Numbered from the stretch's first letter, positions 28,712-37,712 are shown. The stretch is 64,000 nt of DNA from GCA-2712985 sp964515905 (GCA_964515905.1 CAZEWK010000072.1:7634-71633); one strand, 5' to 3'. Notes: a model not told the origin generated them from the sequence alone. Made by a program: numbers and translations.

Positions 28712-29644
28712 CTATCTAAACAAACTCGATACTGAACTTTCTTCACTAATCCGTCGCATCGCCTCAGCAATCAAAGCAGCAATGGACAAAACACGTATAT
28801 TCTGTGCAAGTCGAACTGACTGCGTTGCCTCTATACTATCGGTTAAAACCAGTTGTTCTAGCGACGAAGAAGCGACTCTCGCTACAGCCCCACCAGATAA
28901 AACCCCATGTGTTACATAAGCAAAAACGGCTGTCGCACCTGCCTCTTGAAGGGCGTTTGCAGCGTTACATACTGTGCCAGCTGAGTCGATAATATCGTCA
29001 ACCAATATGCAACGCCTCCCACGAACATCTCCAATAATATTCATTACCTCAGAAACACCTGCTCGTTCCCGCCTCTTATCAACGATTGCCAAGTCCGCGT
29101 CAATCCGTTTTGCTATGGCTCGAGCTCTTACCACACCTCCTACATCCGGTGAGACTACTATAGGCCTGTCATCTATGAAGGCCTCCCGGATATCGCTCTC
29201 CATCACCGGCGCAGAAATGAGATTGTCAACCGGGATGTCAAAAAACCCCTGTATCTGGCCGGCATGTAGATCGAGAGTAAGCACGCGGTCAGCACCCGCA
29301 GTTGTGATCAAATTAGCAACGAGCTTGGCTGAAATAGGGGTTCTTGGCCCTGGTTTCCGATCCTGTCGGGCGTAACCAAAGTACGGAATAACAGCTGTGA
29401 TGCGTTTCGCTGAGGCTCTGCGCAACGCATCAAGTGTAACTAATAATTCCATTAAATTGTCATTGGCAGGAAAAGATGTCGGTTGAATCAAAAACATATC
29501 TTCACCCCGCACATTCTCTTGTATCTCCACGAATACTTCCTGGTCAGAGAACCTACGGATGGTTGCTTCTGTAAGCGGTGAATTGCAGTAAGCTGCTATC
29601 GACTCGGCTAGCGACCGATTACTATTACCTGCTACAATTTTCAT
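28712..29644 (-). CDS. prs: Ribose-phosphate pyrophosphokinase
   Basis: Makes PRPP from ribose 5-phosphate and ATP for nucleotide, histidine and NAD synthesis. The 310-residue protein begins MKIVAGNSNRSLAESIAAYC and has the FSDQEVFVEIQENVRG block, PYFGYARQDRK and the PRPP-binding signature ILVDDIIDSAGT. I start at the ATG at 29644, with GAGG ten bases ahead; an extension to 29680 would add 12 residues not seen in the family. It is first of the prs-rplY-pth-ychF series and has a good promoter. Confidence 0.97.
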   Translation of the reverse strand: MKIVAGNSNRSLAESIAAYCNSPLTEATIRRFSDQEVFVEIQENVRGEDMFLIQPTSFPANDNLMELLVTLDALRRASAKRITAVIPYFGYARQDRKPGPRTPISAKLVANLITTAGADRVLTLDLHAGQIQGFFDIPVDNLISAPVMESDIREAFIDDRPIVVSPDVGGVVRARAIAKRIDADLAIVDKRRERAGVSEVMNIIGDVRGRRCILVDDIIDSAGTVCNAANALQEAGATAVFAYVTHGVLSGGAVARVASSSLEQLVLTDSIEATQSVRLAQNIRVLSIAALIAEAMRRISEESSVSSLFR

Positions 29645-29691
29645 GGTTATTTTGCCTCTGTGTGCACCGAGTTGGCGCAAGGAGAGAAATC

Positions 29692-29720
29692 ATTTTAACA
29701 AGGTGGCCCGGTCCTGTAAA
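29692..29720 (-). promoter_or_regulatory. Promoter of prs
   Basis: On the minus strand TTTACA, a 17-base spacer and TAAAAT (five of six matches to each consensus) lie 48 bases before the prs start. This is among the best sigma-70-type sites in the window. Confidence 0.55.
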
Positions 29721-29823
29721 CGGTTTGCAATAAACCGAACATTGTGGTGATGTCTCTCACTCAGGTAAAAGCGATTCAATACATGGAGATCCTGAAACAA
29801 ATTGTTCACCACTATGGGGGCTT

Positions 29824-31125
29824 TTAGCAGCCAAAACCTAAAGGAGGTTGCCCCACGAGGATCGCTCTAAAATCATTAACGTTTGTCCTAGTTGGGCCCG
29901 TCACTAATAAATCTTCTAGTTTAGAAAAGAAACCGTAGGCATCATTGTTCGCCAAAAAATCCGTAGCATTAAGACCACAAGATAGTCCTCGAGCCAAGGT
30001 GTCTGGCGAAATCATTGCACCCGCATTATCCTCGCTACCATCTATCCCATCGGTATCGCAGGCGAGGGCATATACATGCTCTACTCCCCCAAGACATATG
30101 GCAAGCGCTAATAGAAACTCAGAGTTAGGTCCACCTCGACCAGTACCACGAATTGTTACTGTAGTCTCTCCGCCTGATAATAATACACAGGGTACCGTTG
30201 CCGGCTGACCCCAACGGATAATTTGACGCACTACTGAAGCGTGAAACATTGCTACGTCCCTGCTTTCACCTTCCATAGAATCACTCAGGATTATAGGGCG
30301 CACCCCTGCCGATTCAGCCACCTTAGCCGCAGCTTCCAATGCATCTTGAGGCTTAACTATGATCCGGACGCTAGAATGCTCAAGAAACGGTGAACTTGGC
30401 TCTGGTGTTTCATCTTTTGCCGCAGCCAAATGCGCTTCAACTGTAGGAGGTGGTTTAATCCTATACTTCAGTAGAACGTCCTTCGCATCAGAAAAAGTTG
30501 TAGGATCACCAACCGTTGGGCCAGATGCTATTACGCCTGGATCATCTCCAGGAACGTCGGAAATAGCCAATGTTATAACCTCAGCCGGCGCCGCTTCGAC
30601 TGCTAACCTGCCACCTTTTATCGCTGAAAGGTGTTTCCTTACGCAATTTATCTCTGAGATTGTTGCTCCACTTCGGAGCAATTGATCCGTTACCATCTGT
30701 TTTTCTGCTAATGCTATACCCGTCGCCGGCAAGGTTAGTAGGGCCGAGCCACCGCCCGACACTAGACACAAGACTTGATCCTCCGAACCTAGTGGTTGGA
30801 CAAGTTCAAGAATGCGACGCGCTGCGCGCAATCCCGATTCGTCTGGAATTGGATGTGCAGCTTCAACAACTTTGATTTTGTCTGTTTGTACAGAGTGGCC
30901 ATAACGAGTAATAACCAATCCATCAATCGTGTCGTTGCGGCCTTCACTTTCCCACGCCTTTTCGACGGCCGCAGCCATTAGGGCTGCCGCCTTTCCAGCA
31001 CCTACCACTACCGTTCTACCCGGAGGCGCCTGCGGTAGAAAATCGCCGAGAGCACGTGCCGGAGAGGCCGACACAACTGCTGCATCAAACATGGATCGAA
31101 GGAGACGTAAGGGAGCATCTGTCAT
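29824..31125 (-). CDS. Glycerate 2-kinase (MOFRL family)
   Basis: Phosphorylates D-glycerate to 2-phosphoglycerate, a step in glyoxylate, serine-cycle or tartrate metabolism. The 433-residue protein has the N-terminal glycerate-kinase domain (RTVVVGAGKAAALMA, CLVSGGGSALLTLP) and a C-terminal MOFRL domain (LLSGGETTVTIRGTGRGGPNSEF, ACDTDGIDGSEDNAGAMI). The ATG at 31125 (MTDAPLRLLRSMFDA) fits the family; an ATG at 31143 is possible. In other alphaproteobacteria this enzyme is named TtuD or GckA. Confidence 0.9.
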   Translation of the reverse strand: MTDAPLRLLRSMFDAAVVSASPARALGDFLPQAPPGRTVVVGAGKAAALMAAAVEKAWESEGRNDTIDGLVITRYGHSVQTDKIKVVEAAHPIPDESGLRAARRILELVQPLGSEDQVLCLVSGGGSALLTLPATGIALAEKQMVTDQLLRSGATISEINCVRKHLSAIKGGRLAVEAAPAEVITLAISDVPGDDPGVIASGPTVGDPTTFSDAKDVLLKYRIKPPPTVEAHLAAAKDETPEPSSPFLEHSSVRIIVKPQDALEAAAKVAESAGVRPIILSDSMEGESRDVAMFHASVVRQIIRWGQPATVPCVLLSGGETTVTIRGTGRGGPNSEFLLALAICLGGVEHVYALACDTDGIDGSEDNAGAMISPDTLARGLSCGLNATDFLANNDAYGFFSKLEDLLVTGPTRTNVNDFRAILVGQPPLGFGC

Positions 31126-31297
31126 TATAGAAACCAATTCCATACCAAAGGTAGCAAAGATTAACCCAAGTTGCCAACTTGATCCACGGAGATACTATGC
31201 GGAATCGACTTAAAAAAATTATCGACATTTTCTATCATAGTGGCCTCTAATATTAAGTCCTGTATCTATACAACCCGTGCTAGGGAAAACCGTACCT

Positions 31298-32137
31298 ATG
31301 CAAAATCACCATCGAGAATTAGTTGAAAGAGCAAAGCGGTACCCATTTGGTTGCCCCGATCAGTCTTTTATCTTCGCTAAAGGAAGGGTTTGGAAGCTTC
31401 ATGATTTTGATGTAAACAGCGAACTAGGTGCTGCCCAGGTCAATATATGCGGCGAAGTGCAAACATTGCGGGAAACCGTCGAGCAATTCGACATTGACCT
31501 CACAAGTCTCGAGGCGCCGAGGAAGGCCGTACTAGCCTCCGGCTCTAATTCCTCACCAATAAGACTAAAAGAAAAATTTGGAACTCTCGAGAATAGCGCG
31601 CTAATCCCAGTAGTACGCTATAAAGTAGAAGACTATGTACCGGTTTTTTCTGCCAAATTCTCGAGCTACGGTTCCATTACAGCTACCTTACAGTACGCGC
31701 CCAGTGTTCCATCAGAAATATTTGTTACATTTTTGACCGAAAATGAACTGAGCCGAATGCACGAAACTGAAGCGATAGGAGATGAATATGATTTTGTGGA
31801 AATTAGAGACATCCGAATTTGGAATAACGGACGCCGTTGTGCCTTAGGACCGGTATACGCCTATCTTAGTACCCATGGGGTATTCCAGGTCGACAATGTC
31901 CAATTCAGTATCTTGGAAACTAATTCACCAGGGTTTCAGAAAAAATCTCAGAATCAGATGCAACTTGTGGCATGGGAACTTCTTGGATGCCAGGACACTC
32001 TGGATACATTCATTTATCAGAACGTCACCGATGAAAAATTGCGCAGAGATCGAAACTCCATTTTACAGGCATACAGCACACCCTTCAAAGATGACAACAT
32101 AAGCGTTGTAAATGGCCCCGTAGAATTACTTTTTTAA
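31298..32137 (+). CDS. Uncharacterised protein, possible gamma-glutamylcyclotransferase-like fold
   Basis: 279 residues, no signal peptide or membrane span. The middle part reads AVLASGSNSSPIRLKEKFG, resembling the YGSN-type loop of gamma-glutamylcyclotransferase-like proteins, followed by YVPVFSAKFSSYGSITATLQ and LTENELSRMHETEA. From these features I suspect a GGCT-like fold, but this is inference and no function can be assigned. A GTG at 31277 would add seven residues. It is divergent from the glycerate kinase gene and followed after 82 bases by the DUF1244 gene. Confidence 0.75.
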   Translation: MQNHHRELVERAKRYPFGCPDQSFIFAKGRVWKLHDFDVNSELGAAQVNICGEVQTLRETVEQFDIDLTSLEAPRKAVLASGSNSSPIRLKEKFGTLENSALIPVVRYKVEDYVPVFSAKFSSYGSITATLQYAPSVPSEIFVTFLTENELSRMHETEAIGDEYDFVEIRDIRIWNNGRRCALGPVYAYLSTHGVFQVDNVQFSILETNSPGFQKKSQNQMQLVAWELLGCQDTLDTFIYQNVTDEKLRRDRNSILQAYSTPFKDDNISVVNGPVELLF

Positions 32138-32219
32138 AAGAGATTATAAGGGTAGTGACTGACGGACACCTACTAGTATAAGATTCAAATAAGTCTACAA
32201 CCGCGCGAGGTTAGGTACA

Positions 32220-32513
32220 GTGGAAAAACAAGAGAAAACTGAAATTGAAGCCGCAGCATTTCGCCAACTAGTGGAACACTTGCAAGAAAATCCAACAGTA
32301 CAAAACATTGACTTGATGGATCTTGCTGGGTTTTGTCGGAATTGTCTTTCAAAGTGGTATGTTGCCGCAGCAAAAGAAAAAGGTATTGATATTGATTATG
32401 ATCGTGCACGTGAGTTGGTTTACGGAATGCCCTACTTGGAATGGAAAGCAAAGCACCAGACGGAACAATCAAAGGAACGTTTGAAAGGCTTCGTTCAGCA
32501 CGATCACGGATAA
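32220..32513 (+). CDS. DUF1244 family protein
   Basis: 97-residue soluble protein of a family common in proteobacteria; structures show a small helical fold and the function is unknown. The conserved block NIDLMDLAGFCRNCLSKWY and the following DYDRARELVYGMPYLEWK are clear. The start is GTG with GAGG nine bases upstream; no ATG fits. It lies on the plus strand behind the uncharacterised gene and in front of the convergent porin. Confidence 0.92.
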   Translation: MEKQEKTEIEAAAFRQLVEHLQENPTVQNIDLMDLAGFCRNCLSKWYVAAAKEKGIDIDYDRARELVYGMPYLEWKAKHQTEQSKERLKGFVQHDHG

Positions 32514-32605
32514 AATTGATTCATGGCGCTGTCCTGCTTCTAACTTCTGTAGGCTTGGACATCGATGTCCAGTGATTCACTCATAGCTTCCCAGTTTACA
32601 TACGA

Positions 32606-32644
32606 CAAAAACTAAGGGCCTCAGCATGTTCGCCGAGGCCCTTT
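32606..32644 (-). terminator. Terminator of the porin gene
   Basis: AAGGGCCTC (32614-32622) and GAGGCCCTT (32635-32643) form a 9-bp GC-rich stem; on the minus strand it is followed by TTAGTTTTT. It lies 80 bases past the porin stop and could also stop the plus-strand DUF1244 transcript. Confidence 0.75.
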
Positions 32645-32724
32645 GAAATCTACCAACCTTCCTTACGCTACTCGGTGAATAGTTCACCCAGCAACTGTTT
32701 TCAGGTTGCTACACGTTACAGTTA

Positions 32725-34242
32725 TTAGTAGGACACGGTAACACTCCAGTGACCTTCAACTGCTTCGTTGGCAGCGTCATCAATCTCGTTGTTAACGCCC
32801 TGGTTCCGATTGTTATCACCGCGGAACTTCGCTGAGTGATAGGAAACCCCAACGCCCGTGGTAACTCGCGGTACAAGCGACCATACCAAGTTGCCGGTAA
32901 GCGAACGCCATTGAGTTAGTGGAGGCGTTTCATCATCGGCACCCAAAGAATAATCCTCTGGATTTGAGTTAGCACCGGAGAGGTGCAGTGTCGACCGCAT
33001 CGAGTCATTCCACCAGTGCGTATAGTAGGTGTGCAGTGAATAGGTCACGGTACTGTCGATATTACCAGTTACTGGATCGACTGTGCCCTGATCACCCCGA
33101 CCACCAGTCCACAAAGAGTGGTTGATGTTCGTGTTACGACCACCGTCCGTATAGGCAAAACCAGCATAGAGCTTGTCTTTGCCAAGAGGAATGCTGATTT
33201 CTGGGAAAATACCAAAGCCCGTATCGGTGTCTGATGCACCAGCTACGTCGGTATTCAAGTTATTATTGTCATAGCCATACTGACGAAGTTGCAGGCCAAG
33301 ACCAATATTAGCAGCGCCGGCGCCAAAGGACAAACGCGCCTGAAGATCAGGGAGCGATCCATTAATATTGACACCACCCATGTCATCTCTGCCATCAGAG
33401 TCTAACGTGGCTGCAGGATGGACGAGCTGAATTCTGTAATTCATTCCTCCACCACCGCCTGCATACTGAATTGCAGGACCAATGCCAAGCGGACACGGTG
33501 CACCACCAGTAGCTACGGTTTCACCGTAACAATCACCACTGGTAAATGCGAACCCTTGTTGTCCAAATGTCCAATTTCCAACACCAACGTTGGCAAATGG
33601 AGCCCAAACGCGATTAAGGCTGAGAGTATCTTCCAAAGCCAGACCATCACGATCGGTTGACAACACTAGGTTGGTTGTCACTGTACCCATGTTGGATTCG
33701 GATGATGTCGAAACAGCCATAGAATTTGACAAGCTTTCAAAACGAAGCTGGCCGTTGCTATTTGGATTGCTTTCGTCAGGCTGAATAGTACCTGCATGAC
33801 CCCACGACGAGAATGATCCTTCACTCGCACCGCCGTCATAAGTAGCCCGCATACTTATATGACCGGAGATGGCCACAGAAGTATCGGAACCTGGAACCTT
33901 AAAGGAGCCAGGTAAATCGCCACCTACCACGCCATTGGCGCGGGCGGTTTCTGGCATAATATAGTTATCGCGCACGTCATAAGGTGCATACCGCGACGGA
34001 AGTTGCGGCGCACGCTTGCGAAGATATTGCCGATTCATAATTGGCGCAGCCGTCTGTGCGGCTACTTGCTGACCTTCTACACGTTCCATACGATCAAGAA
34101 GGTTTTGTAATTCCGCACGCATCTCGTCCATATCATTCGCCTGAGCCGGCGCCGCGATCATTGCTATAGCGGTCGTCGAGTACAGGAAGCCCTTGACGAT
34201 GGAACGAGTGCCCGACGGATTCTGCGGTGAGACTTTACGCAT
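32725..34242 (-). CDS. DcaP-like outer-membrane porin
   Basis: 505-residue precursor. A signal peptide of about 35 residues ends AAPAQA before ND; a short coiled coil follows (MDEMRAELQNLLDRMERVEG), then a linker with LPGSFKVPGSDTSVAISGHI, which resembles the start of DcaP-type trimeric porins. The rest is beta-strand-like (alternating polar/apolar, Gly/Asn-rich) and the last residue is Tyr, as needed for outer-membrane insertion. Known DcaP channels take up small negatively charged compounds; the substrate here is unknown. The ATG at 34242 has GAGG nine bases ahead; the longer frame to 34347 would bury the signal peptide. Confidence 0.85.
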   Translation of the reverse strand: MRKVSPQNPSGTRSIVKGFLYSTTAIAMIAAPAQANDMDEMRAELQNLLDRMERVEGQQVAAQTAAPIMNRQYLRKRAPQLPSRYAPYDVRDNYIMPETARANGVVGGDLPGSFKVPGSDTSVAISGHISMRATYDGGASEGSFSSWGHAGTIQPDESNPNSNGQLRFESLSNSMAVSTSSESNMGTVTTNLVLSTDRDGLALEDTLSLNRVWAPFANVGVGNWTFGQQGFAFTSGDCYGETVATGGAPCPLGIGPAIQYAGGGGGMNYRIQLVHPAATLDSDGRDDMGGVNINGSLPDLQARLSFGAGAANIGLGLQLRQYGYDNNNLNTDVAGASDTDTGFGIFPEISIPLGKDKLYAGFAYTDGGRNTNINHSLWTGGRGDQGTVDPVTGNIDSTVTYSLHTYYTHWWNDSMRSTLHLSGANSNPEDYSLGADDETPPLTQWRSLTGNLVWSLVPRVTTGVGVSYHSAKFRGDNNRNQGVNNEIDDAANEAVEGHWSVTVSY

Positions 34243-34547
34243 GTTGGGAACCCTCACTTCTTTGATTAAAATAAACTGCAAACAGCGGCACCCCTCAACC
34301 GAGTTTGGCACCACTGGCCCACGCAGTAGATCTAAATCTACGCACAAGCTCCCCCATTACATTATGACAGACAGGTTAAATCAACTGTTCCAGGCACTAA
34401 AGAGTGGTAATTAGCTCTATGTGTGGTAAAAAAACCACACTGCCCCGCAAGCGTCAGTTTAATTAGATATTTCAGAACGAGTGAACAAGTGTTTCCATAT
34501 GTTGGTATTAAACAAGCCCAATTGTTTCATTCGATTATACTCCCCGG
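34243..34547. other. Divergent intergenic region with an A-loop hairpin
   Basis: 305 bases between the porin and an exported-protein gene. No gene is visible. GTGTGGT (34421-34427) and ACCACAC (34434-34440) form a 7-bp stem around a loop of six A. The region must hold the promoters of both flanking genes; I could not pick a strong -35/-10 pair for either. Confidence 0.5.
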
Positions 34548-35024
34548 ATGAGTCTTCGTCAGCGCCAAAGCAAGGAATACAAGCTATTGATATTATTAAG
34601 ATTGCGCGCATTTTCTCCGGTCTTCATTGTGGCTTCGGTCCTTATCCAAAATGCGTATGCCCCAACAACCTGGGCCGATCCCGCTATTAAGATTTTGCTG
34701 GATACCTCTCAGTGCGTCGGAGCATTTGATGCCGCTTACCAAACGGCATACAAAATGGGCGTATATGCAAATATCACCGATTTGGACAAACAACGACAAA
34801 ACTGGAAGAAACTTCTGGATTCTGTCTTCCTGTTTATTGTGGCCAACAGCGACAAAGAACAGGTGGATTTAATCCAACGTTCATTGGCACAAGCATACCA
34901 GCAGCAATATAAAGAGGTTATTCGCTCTTTTCAGGAAAATGACGACGCCATTTTTCAAAATATTGAGAATAAGTGCAATTATATTCTAAACGAAGTGCGA
35001 AAAGCACTTACTGAATCAAAGTAG
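34548..35024 (+). CDS. Uncharacterised exported protein
   Basis: 158 residues. A basic start and a hydrophobic stretch (LRAFSPVFIVASVLIQNAYA) suggest a signal peptide cleaved near TTWADP, about residue 47, leaving a helical, charged domain of about 110 residues with two cysteines (in TSQCVGAF and ENKCNYIL). I do not recognise a family. A periplasmic helical protein is the most that can be said. It precedes the amidohydrolase gene by 210 bases. Confidence 0.6.
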   Translation: MSLRQRQSKEYKLLILLRLRAFSPVFIVASVLIQNAYAPTTWADPAIKILLDTSQCVGAFDAAYQTAYKMGVYANITDLDKQRQNWKKLLDSVFLFIVANSDKEQVDLIQRSLAQAYQQQYKEVIRSFQENDDAIFQNIENKCNYILNEVRKALTESK

Positions 35025-35077
35025 CAGAACAGAATAGAACCTAATCTTTAACCCCATAATTTGATGCACAGAGTCTT

Positions 35078-35106
35078 TTGACATATCGGCGCGACGGCCG
35101 TAGAGT
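35078..35106 (+). promoter_or_regulatory. Promoter candidate for the amidohydrolase gene
   Basis: Perfect TTGACA at 35078, a 17-base spacer and TAGAGT. The amidohydrolase start lies 128 bases downstream, leaving a long leader. Confidence 0.45.
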
Positions 35107-35234
35107 CGCATTTGGGTTTTTATGTATTGGCGCCGTGATCTCTATCCTCGCCAGGCCAGATGATCCACGGACATAGACCCGTGCGACGATCGTTAGCAAC
35201 GATTGGTGGATGTAACCACTGAGGAGGGAGAACA

Positions 35235-36554
35235 ATGGAATTTAATTATAAAAAAGCCTTTAATAAGATCGATGGTAAAGTCGTGAACCCAGCTAATCCT
35301 TTTGAGCAGGGGACTGCATATTTCACTTCAGGTCATGATGTTGGCGGGGAAGTAGAATCTCGCATGGAAGACATGGCTGAAAAATCAGAGGTAGGTCGAC
35401 GCGACTTCTTCCGGTCTGCATGTGGCTTTGCTGGCGCGATGCTAGCAGTTAATGCGGCTACTGGAATGAAGTTCTTCAAAGTAGATGAAGTAGAGGCCCG
35501 CGAAATTGCTGCGACAGCCGAAGTAAAAGACTTTTTAAAAGGCAACACAGGACCTGTGGTTGACCAGCATACGCATATATGTACGCGTGAAGAAGGTTAT
35601 ATCGAAGGGGTCAATACTACTGAACAAGGGATGTGGTTTGTTGATCTACTGGATGGCCTAGGTAAAGCGATGGGGCTTCCTAATGGAACCTCAGATATGA
35701 CGGTAGAAAACTACGGCAAACTATTGCTAGACGGCAGTGACACTGACGTCGGTATTTTCAACCCGTTTGGTTTCCGCGAGGATTACGGCGGGAAAGATAT
35801 GATCCCGATGGAAGAGCAAGCCGAGGTAAAAGCGAAATGGCCAAACCGGACTATCATGCTTGCCGGCGGCCTCACCCCCAACCAAGGTGTTACGGAAACG
35901 CTTGAGAGATTGGAAGAGTATGTCAAAGATTATGATACTTCAGGTCTTAAGTTATACACCTTTGACTCCACTCCGCAAAAAGGGTGGTGGTTCGATGACG
36001 AAAAACTGGCATATCCAATTTGGGAAAAATGTCGGGAACTTGGCATTAAAAATATAGGTTGTCACAAAGGCATTCCTTTCGGCCAATTTATGGCTCGCTA
36101 CGCTCATTGCGAAGATTTTGATAAAGCGTGTGATGACTTCCTAGACTTGAACTTCATTGCGTTCCATTCGGCATGGCCATACCACCAAGAACTAGCAGCA
36201 TTAAAAGGCTTTAAGCCACAACGGAACAATCTATATTGTGAACTTGGTTCAACTTTTGCTGCCACGGTATCTAGCAGACCAATCGAATGTGCCCACGTAC
36301 TTGGCACGCTGCTTCGCGATGTGGGAACCGATTATGTGTTGTGGGGGACCGATTCGCTATTATGGGGCAACCCGCAGTGGCAGATCGACGCCTTCCGGCG
36401 GTTCCAGATTCCGGACGAGCTAATCGAGGGTCATGGTTACCCGCAGATTACGGATGAAATTAAAGCTAAGGTTCTCGGTGGCAACGCCGCGCGCTTATGG
36501 AATCTAGAATCAGCCAAGAACGAGCTTGGTCAACCCACATATCGGGTTGCCTAG
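35235..36554 (+). CDS. Amidohydrolase family protein with a Tat-type signal
   Basis: 439 residues. The first 54 residues are hydrophilic; then a twin-arginine motif GRRDFFRSA (Arg55-Arg56) and a hydrophobic stretch (CGFAGAMLAVNAATG) suggest Tat export. The catalytic part is a TIM-barrel amidohydrolase of the Amidohydro_2 type: QHTHI (His112, His114), GCHKGIPFGQ, FHSAWPYH and the Asp of WGTDSLLWG. Relatives act as decarboxylases or hydrolases on aromatic or lactone acids; the substrate cannot be told. A very strong GGAGGGAG site lies just before the ATG. A perfect terminator follows. Confidence 0.85.
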   Translation: MEFNYKKAFNKIDGKVVNPANPFEQGTAYFTSGHDVGGEVESRMEDMAEKSEVGRRDFFRSACGFAGAMLAVNAATGMKFFKVDEVEAREIAATAEVKDFLKGNTGPVVDQHTHICTREEGYIEGVNTTEQGMWFVDLLDGLGKAMGLPNGTSDMTVENYGKLLLDGSDTDVGIFNPFGFREDYGGKDMIPMEEQAEVKAKWPNRTIMLAGGLTPNQGVTETLERLEEYVKDYDTSGLKLYTFDSTPQKGWWFDDEKLAYPIWEKCRELGIKNIGCHKGIPFGQFMARYAHCEDFDKACDDFLDLNFIAFHSAWPYHQELAALKGFKPQRNNLYCELGSTFAATVSSRPIECAHVLGTLLRDVGTDYVLWGTDSLLWGNPQWQIDAFRRFQIPDELIEGHGYPQITDEIKAKVLGGNAARLWNLESAKNELGQPTYRVA

Positions 36555-36583
36555 GATCCTTTTGAGTAGCTTAGACATTTAAG

Positions 36584-36620
36584 GCAACGGCCGAGATCCA
36601 ATCTCGGCCGTTGCTATTTT
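36584..36620 (+). terminator. Intrinsic terminator after the amidohydrolase gene
   Basis: A perfect 14-bp stem (36584-36597 with 36601-36614, core ACGGCCGAGAT) around a 3-base loop is followed by TATTTT. It separates the amidohydrolase gene from fmdB. Confidence 0.85.
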
Positions 36621-36635
36621 GGGGAACACCGTCAA

Positions 36636-36920
36636 ATGCCAACTTACGAATACATGTGTGATCCATGCCGAATGATCTATATGGTTCGGCACAATATGAA
36701 TGATAAACCGAAGATCAAATGTCCAAAGTGCAAAAAAAGTACGGAGAAAATTCTATCCGCCGCTAATTTGAATATGGGTGGTTGGTCGAGCCCGACCGAA
36801 GCAAAATACTCGAAACTGAGCATTTCTGATGAAATTGCTAAAGAAAAAGAATTACAAAGAACCTACGAAACCGTCTGGTTACCGCCACCCGTGGTCCACG
36901 ACCCGTGGGAGGAACACTGA
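36636..36920 (+). CDS. FmdB-family zinc ribbon protein
   Basis: 94-residue protein beginning MPTYEYMCDPCRMIYMV, the FmdB-type zinc ribbon with four cysteines (CDPC and CPKC, residues 7-35). The family is thought regulatory from its first member next to formamidase, but most members are uncharacterised. The C-terminal half is longer than usual and ends PPPVVHDPWEEH. It sits directly after the terminator with little room for its own promoter. Confidence 0.88.
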   Translation: MPTYEYMCDPCRMIYMVRHNMNDKPKIKCPKCKKSTEKILSAANLNMGGWSSPTEAKYSKLSISDEIAKEKELQRTYETVWLPPPVVHDPWEEH

Positions 36921-37087
36921 CAGAAAGACCGGCTTCTGCGGTCAAAGAATACCTCTCCCGCAAGCACTGTAATTATCCGCAAAAAGATGTCCAGATGCTG
37001 GATTTAATAAAAACTTTCGAGTAATTGTCATTACCACTTTAAATTTTAATGCAGAACCTACTCGCTAGAGACTGGAGGGATTTGTTG

Positions 37088-37504
37088 ATGCTAATTCCTT
37101 TTTCAGGTGGTTGCGCCTGTGGAGCAATTCGATACAAATGTGTGACAGAACCCTTGTATATGGGCAATTGTCATTGCCGCCACTGCCAGCAGGCGACCGG
37201 AAGTGCTTACTTTGCAGCAGTACTTGTAAGGGAATCAGGATTTTCTCTTGTCAGCGGGGAACCTGCTTGGTTCGAACGAAAAGCGGACAAAGGACACTCA
37301 ATGCAAAGAGGATTCTGCACAGACTGTGGATCCCCGCTTTTTTTAAAAAATGGGATGCACCCAAGAACTTGGGTTCTTTATGCGGGGAGTCTCGACGATC
37401 CTAGCCAGTATAAACCCAGCAGGAATATATATACTGAAAGCGCCCAACCGTGGGATCTAATGGACCCCGATTTACCCAAAAACGCTGGAATGCCAGATTG
37501 GTAA
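37088..37504 (+). CDS. GFA/CENP-V family zinc protein
   Basis: 138 residues of the glutathione-dependent formaldehyde-activating enzyme (GFA) fold. Zinc ligands are visible in GGCACGAIRY, NCHCRHCQQATGSAY and FCTDCGSPLF. Most family members are not true GFA enzymes, so the function is open. The ATG at 37088 has GGAGG nine bases upstream; an ATG at 37049 would add 13 residues. It ends just before the terminator of tRNA-Gln on the other strand. Confidence 0.88.
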   Translation: MLIPFSGGCACGAIRYKCVTEPLYMGNCHCRHCQQATGSAYFAAVLVRESGFSLVSGEPAWFERKADKGHSMQRGFCTDCGSPLFLKNGMHPRTWVLYAGSLDDPSQYKPSRNIYTESAQPWDLMDPDLPKNAGMPDW

Positions 37505-37525
37505 AAACAGCCAAGCCGGTTGGCT
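37504..37525 (-). terminator. Terminator of tRNA-Gln
   Basis: On the minus strand AGCCAA, a 5-base loop and TTGGCT are followed by GTTTTT. The upstream arm begins in the encoded CCA end of the tRNA. Confidence 0.7.
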
Positions 37526-37595
37526 GGGGCGCCAGGATTCGAACCTGGGAATCACGGGATCAAAACCCGTTGCCTTACCGCTAGGCTACGCCCCA
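37521..37595 (-). tRNA. tRNA-Gln (anticodon TTG)
   Basis: 75 bases including the encoded CCA. The acceptor stem TGGGGCG/CGCCCCA, D-arm GCC/GGC, anticodon stem ACGGG/CCCGT with loop TTTTGAT, and T-arm CCAGG-TTCGAAT-CCTGG all pair. The anticodon TTG reads CAA (and CAG by wobble). The discriminator base is G. Confidence 0.96.
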
Positions 37596-37712
37596 ATGCT
37601 AAAACACTATAGATATGCCAGAGTGCATTTTTGATGCAAGTAGTCGAAATACTGTTAACTATCTTCTATAACAACTTATACGCTTTGCAGTAACCATTTT
37701 TTGGAGTAGGCC

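Noticed and set aside
36905..37024. Frame of about 39 codons overlapping the end of fmdB (GTG or CTG start, ending in a TAA at 37024)
   Set aside because: A GGGAGG precedes the CTG, but there is no standard start with a proper site and no recognisable family. Kept out of the annotation.
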